Shown: piece by piece, positions 24,804-32,257 of the stretch | Position numbering within the stretch: the stretch's first letter is position 1 | How the letters are laid out: the number at the start of each line of letters is the position of its first letter | From: Bordetella parapertussis | GTDB lineage: Bacteria; Pseudomonadota; Gammaproteobacteria; Burkholderiales; SG8-41 | NCBI GenBank assembly: GCA_945906935.1 | Contig: CAMDSO010000039.1 | Location: 1-33,398, forward strand | Direction: 5' to 3' | DNA: 33,398 nt | Position numbers and translations under genes: made by a program | The notes under the pieces: generated by a model | Databases searched by the model: none | What the model was told of the DNA's origin: nothing | Seen by the model: the letters and a program-made list of their open reading frames with translations, nothing else

Positions 24804-25046
24804 ACCAGGCAAAAACTACGCTGCATTCTGTGGCGACGGTGGAAACGTCCCTATACTCGCGCCAAGAACATGATGAAGACTGGACTGAAGGTAGAACGGG
24901 CGTTTCGCTCGGCCTTCAATCAACGCCGGCCGTGGTGGAACAGTGGTGCGAGCCACATGAAGCGGGCTTTCCCGAAGTCGTTCTTTGATCGCTTAGGTCT
25001 GGTTTCGCTGCTCGATACGATGCGACGACTCCAGTGTGTTCAATGA
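24804..25046 (+). pseudogene. Group II intron maturase, C-terminal fragment
   Basis: About 80 residues on the plus strand match the C-terminal end of group II maturases: LRCILWRRWKRPYTRAKNMM, then FNQRRPWWNSGASHMKRAFP and GLVSLLDTMRRLQCVQ, followed directly by the intron domain-V-like stem. It is in the sense orientation of the intron ends, opposite to the N-terminal fragment at 24431-24733. The reverse transcriptase fingers and palm between the two fragments are deleted. It has no start codon of its own. Confidence 0.75.
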
Positions 25047-25133
25047 ACCGCCGGCTGCAGAACCGCACGTCCGGTGGTAGGAGAGGGCGACGGGGGTAAC
25101 TCCGTCCCCTACTCGATGGTTTGAACGAATCAA

Positions 25134-26021
25134 TCAGCGGCCGCCGCGACCGCCACCAGCAGTCATGGCGTAAGAGCGTTGCTGGAAGCTGTGTTGTTGC
25201 GCGTTGCCTTGATAGCTGTGGGTCTGACGAGCGCCGTTGGCTTGGCGACGCCCGCCCTCGCGCTGATGATTATGCGCGCCGCGACCCTCACGGGCTGGAT
25301 GAAAATCACCGCTGCGCTGCCGCTGGCCATCGCGGCGCTCATCGTGAATTTGCCGGCTCTGATGGTTTTCAGCGCCCTGAATGCGGTGTTGTTCGTTGCG
25401 GTCGATCCGGCCATCAGCGCCCGCGCGCGCCTGCATGCGCTCGGTGCGTGCCTGGCCGTTTTCAAGGCGTGCCGCTTCGCGATTGGTCAGTTGTCCGCTA
25501 CTCAAGCCCTGCTGAATCCGTTCCTGTTGGGCGAGGTTGCGGTGGACGTCCGACTGCATGCGTTGCGAAGACGCCGAGTTTGGATTGCCGCGTTCGTTGT
25601 CCTGGCGTTCGCGCGCAATATCCTGGCTGACGCGGTCTTGCGCACGATTGATCTGCGCGCGTTCGGCGTCGCTGACTGTGCCATCGCGCAATGCGCGGGC
25701 CTGCAGGCTGTTGACGCGCGACTCTTCGCGTTCAAGGCGAGACGCCTCGCGTACGTTCAAATCGCCCGACCGCAGGCCTTGCTCAATCCGGCGCTGCTGC
25801 TCGACATTGCGATTGGCAAAACTATCATTGGTGATGACGATGTTGTTCGCATTGCTACCGCTGTTGGCGTTGCTGCTGATACCTGTATTGGCGGCGCTAT
25901 TCACGCCGTTGTTGGCGTTGGTTCTCGAGCCGCCATTTCGGCCGTCGGTGTTTTGTGCCTGTGCGGTGACGGTGAGGGCGGCGAGGGCGGCGGTGATCAG
26001 TATTTTGCGCGACAGATTCAT
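25134..26021 (-). CDS. Secreted Asn/Gln/Arg-rich protein with two internal repeats
   Basis: This 295-residue protein starts MNLSRKILITAALAALTVTA, a standard signal peptide cleaved near AQAQ. ATG 26021 has AGGAG at the proper distance; the longer frame to 26177 lacks support. After a low-complexity Asn/Ser stretch (about 25-60) come two diverged copies of a roughly 75-residue helical unit, the first beginning QQRRIEQGLRSGDLNVREAS and the second QQERIQQGLSSGQLTNREAA. Each copy contains a D-G-x-[VI]-[SD]-x-x-E loop reminiscent of a calcium EF-hand, but lacking several ligands. The tail is His/Gly/Arg-rich. It is probably periplasmic. I do not recognise a functional family. Confidence 0.72.
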   Translation of the reverse strand: MNLSRKILITAALAALTVTAQAQNTDGRNGGSRTNANNGVNSAANTGISSNANSGSNANNIVITNDSFANRNVEQQRRIEQGLRSGDLNVREASRLEREESRVNSLQARALRDGTVSDAERAQINRAQDRVSQDIARERQDNERGNPNSASSQRMQSDVHRNLAQQERIQQGLSSGQLTNREAARLENGQARTERMQARAGADGRIDRNEQHRIQGAENHQSRQIHDERRDGQRQRSGDFHPAREGRGAHNHQREGGRRQANGARQTHSYQGNAQQHSFQQRSYAMTAGGGRGGR

Positions 26022-26166
26022 GATGTTTCTCCTGTGGAGTCGGGTAAGACCGGGTGGCTGCGACCGCACGCTGCGATCGTTGGAGAAATTAAACGCTGTT
26101 GCGTTTCTGCCGTCTACGTACAAGATGTCAGCAATGGTAAGTATTTGTAAGCGCCGGCGATGCACG

Positions 26167-26195
26167 AAAAAAAACACGCCGCAAGCGGCGTGTTT
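26167..26195 (-). terminator. Rho-independent terminator of the thiamine-diphosphate enzyme gene
   Basis: AAACACGCCGC (26172-26182) pairs perfectly with GCGGCGTGTTT (26185-26195). Read on the minus strand, the stem ends in a run of eight U residues (complement of 26167-26174), 21 bp after the gene's stop codon. The plus-strand side also ends in TTTGTT, so it may work in both directions. Confidence 0.85.
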
Positions 26196-26216
26196 GTTAA
26201 ACGATACGCGGTGTGA

Positions 26217-28133
26217 TTAACGTGGCTGACAGATCACGTCGAGCAAGGCTGGTTGTCCTTTCTTTATCACATCAAGCGCGCGTCGCGGCGCGGCACCGAG
26301 TTTTGACGGGTCGGTAATCGGGCCCTCGGCCCATACGCCCATGCCCTGTGCGATTTTCGCAAAGTCGATATCGGGGTTCGTTATTTCGGTGCCGATGCGC
26401 GCGGTCGTCTGCGGCCGGTTGTGGATCGCCGCCATGCGTTGCACGTGCATGATCTCCTGGTGGTAGCAGCGGTTGTTGTGCATCAGCATCAGCATCAGCA
26501 GCGGAATCTTGTGGTGTGCCGCCGTCCACAATACGCAGGGCGCGTACATCATGTCGCCGTCGGGCTGGAAGGTGACCGAGATGATGCCTTTCTCCTTGTT
26601 GGCAAGAGCGGCGCCGACAGCGATCGGTGCGTAGCCGCCCTGGCCATAACCGCCGTTGCCGCCGAGCATCTGATATTGCTCGGTGACCGGCCACAGGCGG
26701 CGTGCCCACGGTATACGGTCGCTGACCACCAGAGACCATTTTTCATTTTTGATTACATTCCACATCTCCGCGGTCAGGAGCGCGGTGGAGATCGGCACGG
26801 CGTCAAAACCGACCGCCACCAGCTCGCGGTCGTGTGCGCGCATGTTGTCGTGCATTTTTTTGTAGGTCGTGCGGCGTTGCGCAACAGCAGCGCCATCCGG
26901 TGCGGCGCGTTTGACCGCGTCGATCAGGTCGGGCAGGGTCGCCTTGGCATCGCCGCCGATGGCGAGGTCGGCTGGCATGAAACGCTGGATATCCTGATGG
27001 TTGGATTTGCGCGCCAGATCGAGCATGGAGATGGGGATGAGCTTGATGTCGGGCTTGTGAATCGGACGATATTCCTTGTCGGGTTCGCTACCTGAATTGA
27101 GGTTGCCCCAGGGGTCGCCGACCTTCAGTATCTGAATGACATCGGCATCGCGTAGCAGCGATTGCTTGAGGTAGCTACAGTCCAGGTCGTGGCTGCTGTA
27201 GAAATTCATGCGCGAACCCAGATCAACCACCGGCGCACCCAGTGACTCGGCAAGCTCGACCAGCATGTTGACGTCTTGGTGCGTGCGTAGCGCGCGATCG
27301 GCGAGGATCAACGGCTTTTGCGCGGCGCCCCGCATTTTGGCGGCCTCGCGCAGTGCTTCGCTGTCCCCCTGTGGCTGGATCAGGCGGGAAATTTTTGGAA
27401 TCTACAATTTTTTTTCGCATGCTCGATTTCTTCTTCCTGCAAATCCATGTCGAGAGCGATGAAGGCGGGCGCCACTGGCGAAGTCATGGTGAATTGAGGG
27501 GCGCGCACGGTGGATTCCGCAAAGTGCTGCAGCGATGCCGGCTGGTCGTCCCACTTGATGAATTCGCGCACTAACGCAGCCGGGTCCTGTGCGCTGTGGA
27601 TCCACCCGACGCCGGGCCGTCGTGTCGCTGCATCGATACCGTTGGCACCAAACATCAGCATCGGCACGCGATCACACCACGCGTTATCGAGGGCCATCGA
27701 GGCATGTTGCAGACCGACCGTGCCGTGCACCATCACGCCCATCGGCTTGCCGGAGGCATTGGCATAGCCGTGCGCCATGGCGGTGGCGGTTTCCTCATGC
27801 AGGCAGGTGAGGATTTCCGGATTCTTGTTGCCGAGGTGGTTGATGATCGATTCCTGAGGGCTGTGAAAGCCGGTGGCCGGATTGATGGCTTTGTATTGCA
27901 GGCCGATTTTCTTCAGCACATCAGCCATGAAATCCGAGCCCGGATGGGTGATGAAGGTTGCGCTCGGCTGCTTTACCCGCTTCGCCTGCGGTGTCGGCAG
28001 CAGCGGCCAACTTGACGCTGGCGCCCGCTGCGGTCGCCGTGGCGCCTGCAGCAGCACCCTTTAGAAAGGAGCGGCGGTCGATGGTGTTTTGTTTTGAGTT
28101 TTGGTTATTCTCCGGCTCTTTGGCAGCCGGCAT
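26217..28133 (-). pseudogene. Tat-signal thiamine-diphosphate-dependent enzyme, two frameshifts
   Basis: Three minus-strand frames together encode one acetolactate-synthase-like protein of about 638 residues. The first (from ATG 28133) has a twin-arginine signal (DRRSFLKGAAAG). The second (to about 27404) has the pyrimidine-binding domain with the catalytic Glu in LHEETATAMAHGYANASGKP. The third (to 26217) has the middle domain and the ThDP site QPDGDMMYAP through MHNN. The first shift, one extra base, lies at about 27965-27990. The second, one missing base, lies between 27382 and 27404. An A8 run at 27408-27415 is not the cause, since slipping there meets TAG. Reaction unknown; homologues are carboligases or decarboxylases. 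Sequencing error could explain both shifts, in which case the gene is intact. Confidence 0.8.
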
Positions 28134-28278
28134 TTTTTCATCCTGAAATACGCGTTTGGAATGGCGTTCATGGCAGCACCGCCCCTACCTGGCGAAAAGC
28201 TCGTGGCGCGCCCGCTGTGGGCGTTTGACATCGCGAGGTCCCGCCATTTATTCTGCTGTTTTCTAATGGAATTGGTTT

Positions 28279-29457
28279 ATGGATGTTACCAGCCCTGCAG
28301 TGCCGGCGAGTCTCGAGTTGCTAGGTCGTTTGATCGCGTTTCCCACGGTCAGTCGCGACTCGAATCTTGGTTTGATCGAATTTGTGCAGGCCTATCTACA
28401 GGCGGCCGGTGCAGTGACGCGTTTGACGTATGACGATGACCGGCGCAAGGCCAATTTGTTTGCGACACTGGGCCCCGCCGGTGACGGCGGTATCGTTCTT
28501 TCCGGACACACGGATGTGGTGCCGGTCGACGGCCAGCATTGGAGCAGCGATCCGTTTGTGTTGACGCAGCGCGATGGTCGTCTCTACGGGCGTGGTTGCG
28601 CCGACATGAAAGGGTTTGTTGCCGCAGCGCTGCATCTGGCGCCCGAATTCGTGCGGCGCGGTTTACGGCAGCCCTTGCATCTGGCACTGTCGTATGACGA
28701 GGAAGTCGGTTGTATCGGTGTCGGCCGCCTGATCGAGGATCTGGATGCGGCCGGCATACGGCCGCAGGCCTGTATTGTCGGTGAACCGACGTTGATGCGA
28801 CCGGTGATCGCGCACAAGGGCAAACTCAGCTACCGCTGCCGGGTGCGCGGCTTGTCCTGTCATTCGGCTTATGCGCCGCAGGGCGTGAATGCGGTAGAGG
28901 CGGCGGCTGAGGCCGTTGCCTACTTAAAGCGCATGGCGCGCCGCTATCGCGATCACGGGCCCTATGACCGCGGCTTTGATATCGCCCATAGCACGGTGCA
29001 TACCGGTGTCATGCGTGGCGGTACGGCGCTGAATATCGTGCCGGACGAATGTATTTTCGATTTTGAATTCCGCAATCTGCCCGGCGATGATCCGTTGGCG
29101 ATGTATGCGGAATTCAGGCAGTTCATTGCGACGACGATCGAACCCGAGATGCGGGCGGTGGATGCGACCTGCGGGTTTAGCATCACGCCGTTGTCGGCGA
29201 TGCCGGCGCTGGGCAACGCGCCGGAGGCTGAAATCGTCGGGCTTGCCCAGGAGCTTTCAGGCAATCAAGATTTCGGCAAGGTTTCGTTTGGTACCGAGGC
29301 GGCCCATTTTCAGCGCCGCGGTATTCCGTCGGTGGTGTGCGGGCCGGGTTCGATTGCGCATGCGCACAAGCCCAACGAATATGTCGAGGTCGATCAGTTG
29401 CTCAAATGCGAGACTTTTCTGCGCCGTCTGATGACGCGGATGTGCGCGCCGGCGTGA
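28279..29457 (+). CDS. argE: Acetylornithine deacetylase (M20 family)
   Basis: This 392-residue zinc-dependent amidohydrolase of the ArgE/DapE branch hydrolyses N-acetylornithine to ornithine in the linear arginine pathway. Metal-ligand and catalytic motifs are all present: LSGHTDVVPVDG (His and Asp), GRGCADMKGF (bridging Asp), SYDEEVGCIG (catalytic Glu and metal Glu), VGEPTLMRP, and FGTEAAHFQ with the last histidine in SIAHAHKPNEYV. The length is typical. It is divergent from the thiamine-diphosphate gene with 145 bp between. The stop codon lies inside a 13-bp hairpin. Succinyl-diaminopimelate desuccinylase is a less likely alternative. Confidence 0.88.
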   Translation: MDVTSPAVPASLELLGRLIAFPTVSRDSNLGLIEFVQAYLQAAGAVTRLTYDDDRRKANLFATLGPAGDGGIVLSGHTDVVPVDGQHWSSDPFVLTQRDGRLYGRGCADMKGFVAAALHLAPEFVRRGLRQPLHLALSYDEEVGCIGVGRLIEDLDAAGIRPQACIVGEPTLMRPVIAHKGKLSYRCRVRGLSCHSAYAPQGVNAVEAAAEAVAYLKRMARRYRDHGPYDRGFDIAHSTVHTGVMRGGTALNIVPDECIFDFEFRNLPGDDPLAMYAEFRQFIATTIEPEMRAVDATCGFSITPLSAMPALGNAPEAEIVGLAQELSGNQDFGKVSFGTEAAHFQRRGIPSVVCGPGSIAHAHKPNEYVEVDQLLKCETFLRRLMTRMCAPA

Positions 29458-29482
29458 GGCGGCGTGGTAGCCGCTTCACGCC
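29451..29482. terminator. 13-bp stem hairpin between convergent argE and ykgJ-like genes
   Basis: GGCGTGA-G-GCGGC (29451-29463) pairs with GCCGC-T-TCACGCC (29470-29482), with only a G-U wobble in 13 pairs and loop GTGGTA. It overlaps the argE stop codon. No U-tract follows on either strand, so it is a hairpin of terminator-like position only. Confidence 0.35.
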
Positions 29483-29491
29483 GTGATGGCG

Positions 29492-29935
29492 TCAGCTGGT
29501 GGTTGCAATAAACTTCGGATCTTCCTGCTGATCGCGTTCGAAAGTGAGGAAGTCGTAATAGCCGCAGCTCTTTGCCACCGGATAGTCACGGCAGACACCA
29601 GGCCGTGATTCATAAACGGTGCACTGGCGCTTGCGGGTGTCGAAGAGGATACAGATCTTCTTGAAGTGCTTGTCCTTCTGCCGCCGCATGGCGATCGCTT
29701 TTTCGCTCTTGTCGTAGCGCGTATAGCGTTTTTCTGCCTGCTCGTAGGTAATGCCAAAATGTTTGGCGAGGCGCGTGATGTCACGCTTGTTGATTTCAAT
29801 CAGCGGATAGCTGCAGCAATAGCCCGGACATTTGGCGCAGTCATAGGCAGGCTTTTTGACTGCCTTGCGCTTCTTTTTCTTGACGGGCGTGGCGATGAGC
29901 TTGATCGGGATGACGCGTTTTTTTGTGGCGAGCAT
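29492..29935 (-). CDS. YkgJ-family cysteine-cluster protein
   Basis: This 147-residue protein has a Lys-rich N-terminus followed by the YkgJ/Fli(B)-like cysteine pattern: DCAKCPGYCCSYPLIEIN (CxxCxxxCC) and, further on, CTVYESRPGVCRDYPVAKSC. The clustered cysteines suggest binding of zinc or an iron-sulfur cluster. No enzymatic activity is established for the family. It is convergent with argE and lies 97 bp downstream of the amino-acid importer genes on the same strand. A role in those pathways is not implied by sequence. Confidence 0.8.
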   Translation of the reverse strand: MLATKKRVIPIKLIATPVKKKKRKAVKKPAYDCAKCPGYCCSYPLIEINKRDITRLAKHFGITYEQAEKRYTRYDKSEKAIAMRRQKDKHFKKICILFDTRKRQCTVYESRPGVCRDYPVAKSCGYYDFLTFERDQQEDPKFIATTS

Positions 29936-30032
29936 GATTTGCCGGTGGGTTGATTAAACGCGGATTGCGAACGCTAAATTCTACGCCAGCGCTGCGTTGA
30001 TGGGAATCGTTTTGAAACACGTGGCGTAGTCT

Positions 30033-30761
30033 TTAATGGGAGAGGATTTTCGACAGGAACTGGCGTGCACGGTCCGAACGTGGGGTGGCGAAAAATTCTT
30101 CCTTGGCGGCGTCCTCAACGATCTCGCCGCCATCCATGAAGACCACGCGGTGCGCCACCTTGCGCGCAAACCCCATCTCATGCGTGACCACCATCATGGT
30201 CATACCGTCGCGCGCGAGATCGACCATGACGTCGAGGACTTCGTTGATCATCTCCGGGTCGAGCGCCGAAGTCGGTTCGTCAAACAGCATGGCGATCGGA
30301 TCCATCGCCAGCGCCCGGGCAATCGCTACGCGCTGCTGCTGGCCTCCCGACAACTGGCCGGGGAATTTTTGTGCATGGGCGGAGAGTCCGACACGTTCGA
30401 GCAGCGCGCCGCCCTTGGCCAGTGCCGCAGCAGGCGTGCGGCCGAGCACGCGGATTTGCGCCAGCGTCAGGTTTCCCATCACCGACAGATGAGGAAATAG
30501 TTCGAAATTCTGGAACACCATGCCGATGCGTGCGCGCAATTGCGGCAGCTTGGTGTCGCGCGCCCCCACCGAGACGCCGTCGACCGTGATGACACCCTGT
30601 GTAAAGGGTTCGAGGCCGTTGACGCATTTGATCAGTGTTGATTTGCCCGAACCCGAGGGGCCGCACACCACGACCACCTCGCCTTTGGATACGCGCGTGC
30701 TGCAGTTGTTGAGTGCATGGAAGCTTCCATACCATTTGCTGATGTTGTCGATGACGATCAT
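30033..30761 (-). CDS. gltL: Polar amino-acid ABC transporter ATPase (GltL/GlnQ type)
   Basis: This 242-residue ATPase powers the importer whose permeases are encoded just upstream. Visible motifs are Walker A GPSGSGKSTLIKCVNG, Q-loop MVFQNFELFPH, signature LSGGQQQRVAIARAL, Walker B AMLFDEPTSALDP, and the switch histidine in VVTHEMGFA. It works on the cytoplasmic side as a dimer. It starts 18 bp after gltK and is the last gene of the operon. The glutamate/aspartate assignment follows from the GltI-like binding protein in the same operon. Confidence 0.93.
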   Translation of the reverse strand: MIVIDNISKWYGSFHALNNCSTRVSKGEVVVVCGPSGSGKSTLIKCVNGLEPFTQGVITVDGVSVGARDTKLPQLRARIGMVFQNFELFPHLSVMGNLTLAQIRVLGRTPAAALAKGGALLERVGLSAHAQKFPGQLSGGQQQRVAIARALAMDPIAMLFDEPTSALDPEMINEVLDVMVDLARDGMTMMVVTHEMGFARKVAHRVVFMDGGEIVEDAAKEEFFATPRSDRARQFLSKILSH

Positions 30762-30779
30762 GAAGCGCCCCGGTAGCGG

Positions 30780-31466
30780 TTAATGGACGATGGAGATGCG
30801 ACGCTGTAGTTGTTTGACCGCCGCCGACAGCGAGTAACACAGTATGAAGTAGACGACGGCGACGAACAGATACATTTCGACCACCCGGCTGTCGCGCTGC
30901 GCGACCTTGACCGCGGCGCCGACGAAATCGGTGACATTCAGCAGCGACACCAGCGAGACATCCTGAAACAGGATGATCGCCTGGGTGAGCAGCACGGGCA
31001 GCATGTTACGAAACGCCTGCGGCAGCACGATCAGCCGCATGACCTGCCAGTAAGAGAGCCCCAGCGCGTAGCCGGCGCCGGCCTGGCTTTTGGCGATGCT
31101 CTGAATGCCGGCACGCATGATTTCGCAGAAATACGCCGCTTCGAAAAGAATGAAGGTGATATAGGCCGAGCCTTCGGCGCCGATTTGCGGCGGGCGCTCG
31201 GCGCCGGTCAGTGATTGCAGCAACACGGGCATCAGAAAATAAAACCAGAAGATCACCAGCAGCAGCGGGATCGAGCGCATCAGATTGACGTAGCCGGCGG
31301 CGGCTAGCGCCAGCGGGCGCGATGAAGACAGGCGCGCCATCGCCAGCAGGGTACCGAAGATCACGCCGCCCGCAGCGGCAACCAGCGTGAGTTGTATGGT
31401 GTATTGAAGGCCCGCCGCCAGATAAGGCAGAACGCGTCCGATGACCTCGAAATCCAGATCCCCCAT
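30780..31466 (-). CDS. gltK: Glutamate/aspartate ABC transporter permease (GltK type)
   Basis: This 228-residue inner-membrane permease of the His/Glu/Gln family begins MGDLDFEVIGRVLPYLAAGL. ATG 31464-31466 overlaps the gltJ stop codon in the classic ATGA arrangement, which fixes the start. The coupling loop EAA-type motif reads AGAGYALGLSYWQVMRLIVLP and contacts the ATPase. About five transmembrane helices are evident. It forms a heteromeric pore with the GltJ-type protein. Confidence 0.9.
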   Translation of the reverse strand: MGDLDFEVIGRVLPYLAAGLQYTIQLTLVAAAGGVIFGTLLAMARLSSSRPLALAAAGYVNLMRSIPLLLVIFWFYFLMPVLLQSLTGAERPPQIGAEGSAYITFILFEAAYFCEIMRAGIQSIAKSQAGAGYALGLSYWQVMRLIVLPQAFRNMLPVLLTQAIILFQDVSLVSLLNVTDFVGAAVKVAQRDSRVVEMYLFVAVVYFILCYSLSAAVKQLQRRISIVH

Positions 31467-32191
31467 CAGCGTGGCCCCGCAATATAGCCGGGGATCGCGA
31501 CGCTGCGTTCGAGCCATGCCATCAGGCGGTTGGCGGCGAGCGCGATGACGACGTAGACGAGTGTGGCGGCGGCGAAGGCCTCGAAATAGCGAAAGGTCAT
31601 CTCGCCCATTTCACGCGTGCGAAAAAATAATTCGGTGAGACCGATCGAATAAGCCACCGCGGTGTTCTTGATAAGGTTCATTACCTCCGAGGTCAGCGGT
31701 GGAATGATCAATCGATAGGCCAGCGGCAGCAGCACATGGCGATAGGCCTGCAGCGGCGTCAGACCGACCGCATAGGCGGCGTTGCGCTGGCCGCGCGCCA
31801 GCGACTGGATGCCCGAACGCACTTGTTCGGCGATGCGGGCCGAAGTAAAAAAGCCCAGACAAACGATGGCGGTGACCACCTGATGATGGGTTGGATCGAG
31901 CGTCGTGACCCAGACCTTGACCGCCGGTATCAGGCCGGGCACAACGAAATACCAGAGAAAGAACTGTACGATTAGCGGAATATTGCGGAACAGTTCAACG
32001 TAGGCCTTGCCGCAGCGGGTGAGCCAGCGCGTCTCCGTGGTGCGCGCGACGCCCACCACGGAGCCCAGCACAAAGGCCATGACCCACGCGCACAGCGCGA
32101 CCAGCAGCGTCCATTGCAGGCCGGAGGCGAGCATCTGCCACCACGTGCCGTCGCCGTCCGGGACCTGCTGCAGGAAGATGTCCAGATTCAT
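31466..32191 (-). CDS. gltJ: Glutamate/aspartate ABC transporter permease (GltJ type)
   Basis: This is an inner-membrane permease of the same family. The EAA-type loop is QRNAAYAVGLTPLQAYRHVL and several transmembrane helices are visible (for example LLVALCAWVMAFVLGSVVGV). ATG 32191 is chosen because the longer frame to 32203 would need a TTG start. It follows the binding-protein gene by 66 bp, with a hairpin terminator between, and overlaps gltK by one base-triplet junction (ATGA). It pairs with GltK to form the translocation path. Confidence 0.9.
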   Translation of the reverse strand: MNLDIFLQQVPDGDGTWWQMLASGLQWTLLVALCAWVMAFVLGSVVGVARTTETRWLTRCGKAYVELFRNIPLIVQFFLWYFVVPGLIPAVKVWVTTLDPTHHQVVTAIVCLGFFTSARIAEQVRSGIQSLARGQRNAAYAVGLTPLQAYRHVLLPLAYRLIIPPLTSEVMNLIKNTAVAYSIGLTELFFRTREMGEMTFRYFEAFAAATLVYVVIALAANRLMAWLERSVAIPGYIAGPR

Positions 32192-32203
32192 TACATCAGT
32201 CAA

Positions 32204-32238
32204 TAAAAAAGCTGGGGCTGCAGTGGTGCGCCCCGGCT
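32204..32238 (-). terminator. Terminator/attenuator between the binding-protein and permease genes
   Basis: On the minus strand AGCCGGGGC and GCCCCAGCT (fwd 32230-32238 and 32210-32218) form a 9-bp stem with one wobble, followed by a run of six U residues (complement of 32205-32210). It is inside the gltI-J-K-L operon, so partial termination here would give excess binding protein over permease. Confidence 0.7.
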
Positions 32239-32257
32239 GTTTGGTTCAGGGGTTTTA

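Larger units (their letters stand above)
24327..25117 (+). mobile_element. Group II intron remnant with deleted core and internal inversion
   Basis: The 3' end on the plus strand has domain V/VI character: GAACCGCCGG with CCGGTGGT forming the domain-V-like stem (25044-25077), then GACGGGG/CTCCGTC, then CCCTACTCGAT, an intron-like end with a candidate branch A. The left end starts GTGCG at 24327, the group II 5' consensus, though this boundary is uncertain. Between them lie the two ends of a maturase gene in opposite orientations, with almost all of the reverse transcriptase domain missing. It cannot splice or move by itself. Only about 100 nt separate the 5' end from the first inversion breakpoint, so most of domain I is also lost. 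Confidence 0.72.

Noticed and set aside
25179-26150. 323-residue plus-strand frame opposite the secreted repeat protein
   Set aside because: The minus-strand frame has a signal peptide, ribosome-binding site and internal repeats; the plus-strand product is only Ala/Val-rich shadow.
27408-27415. A8 run as a programmed frameshift site in the thiamine-diphosphate gene
   Set aside because: Slipping by one base at this run leads into a TAG, so it cannot join the two frames; the needed shift lies downstream of it.
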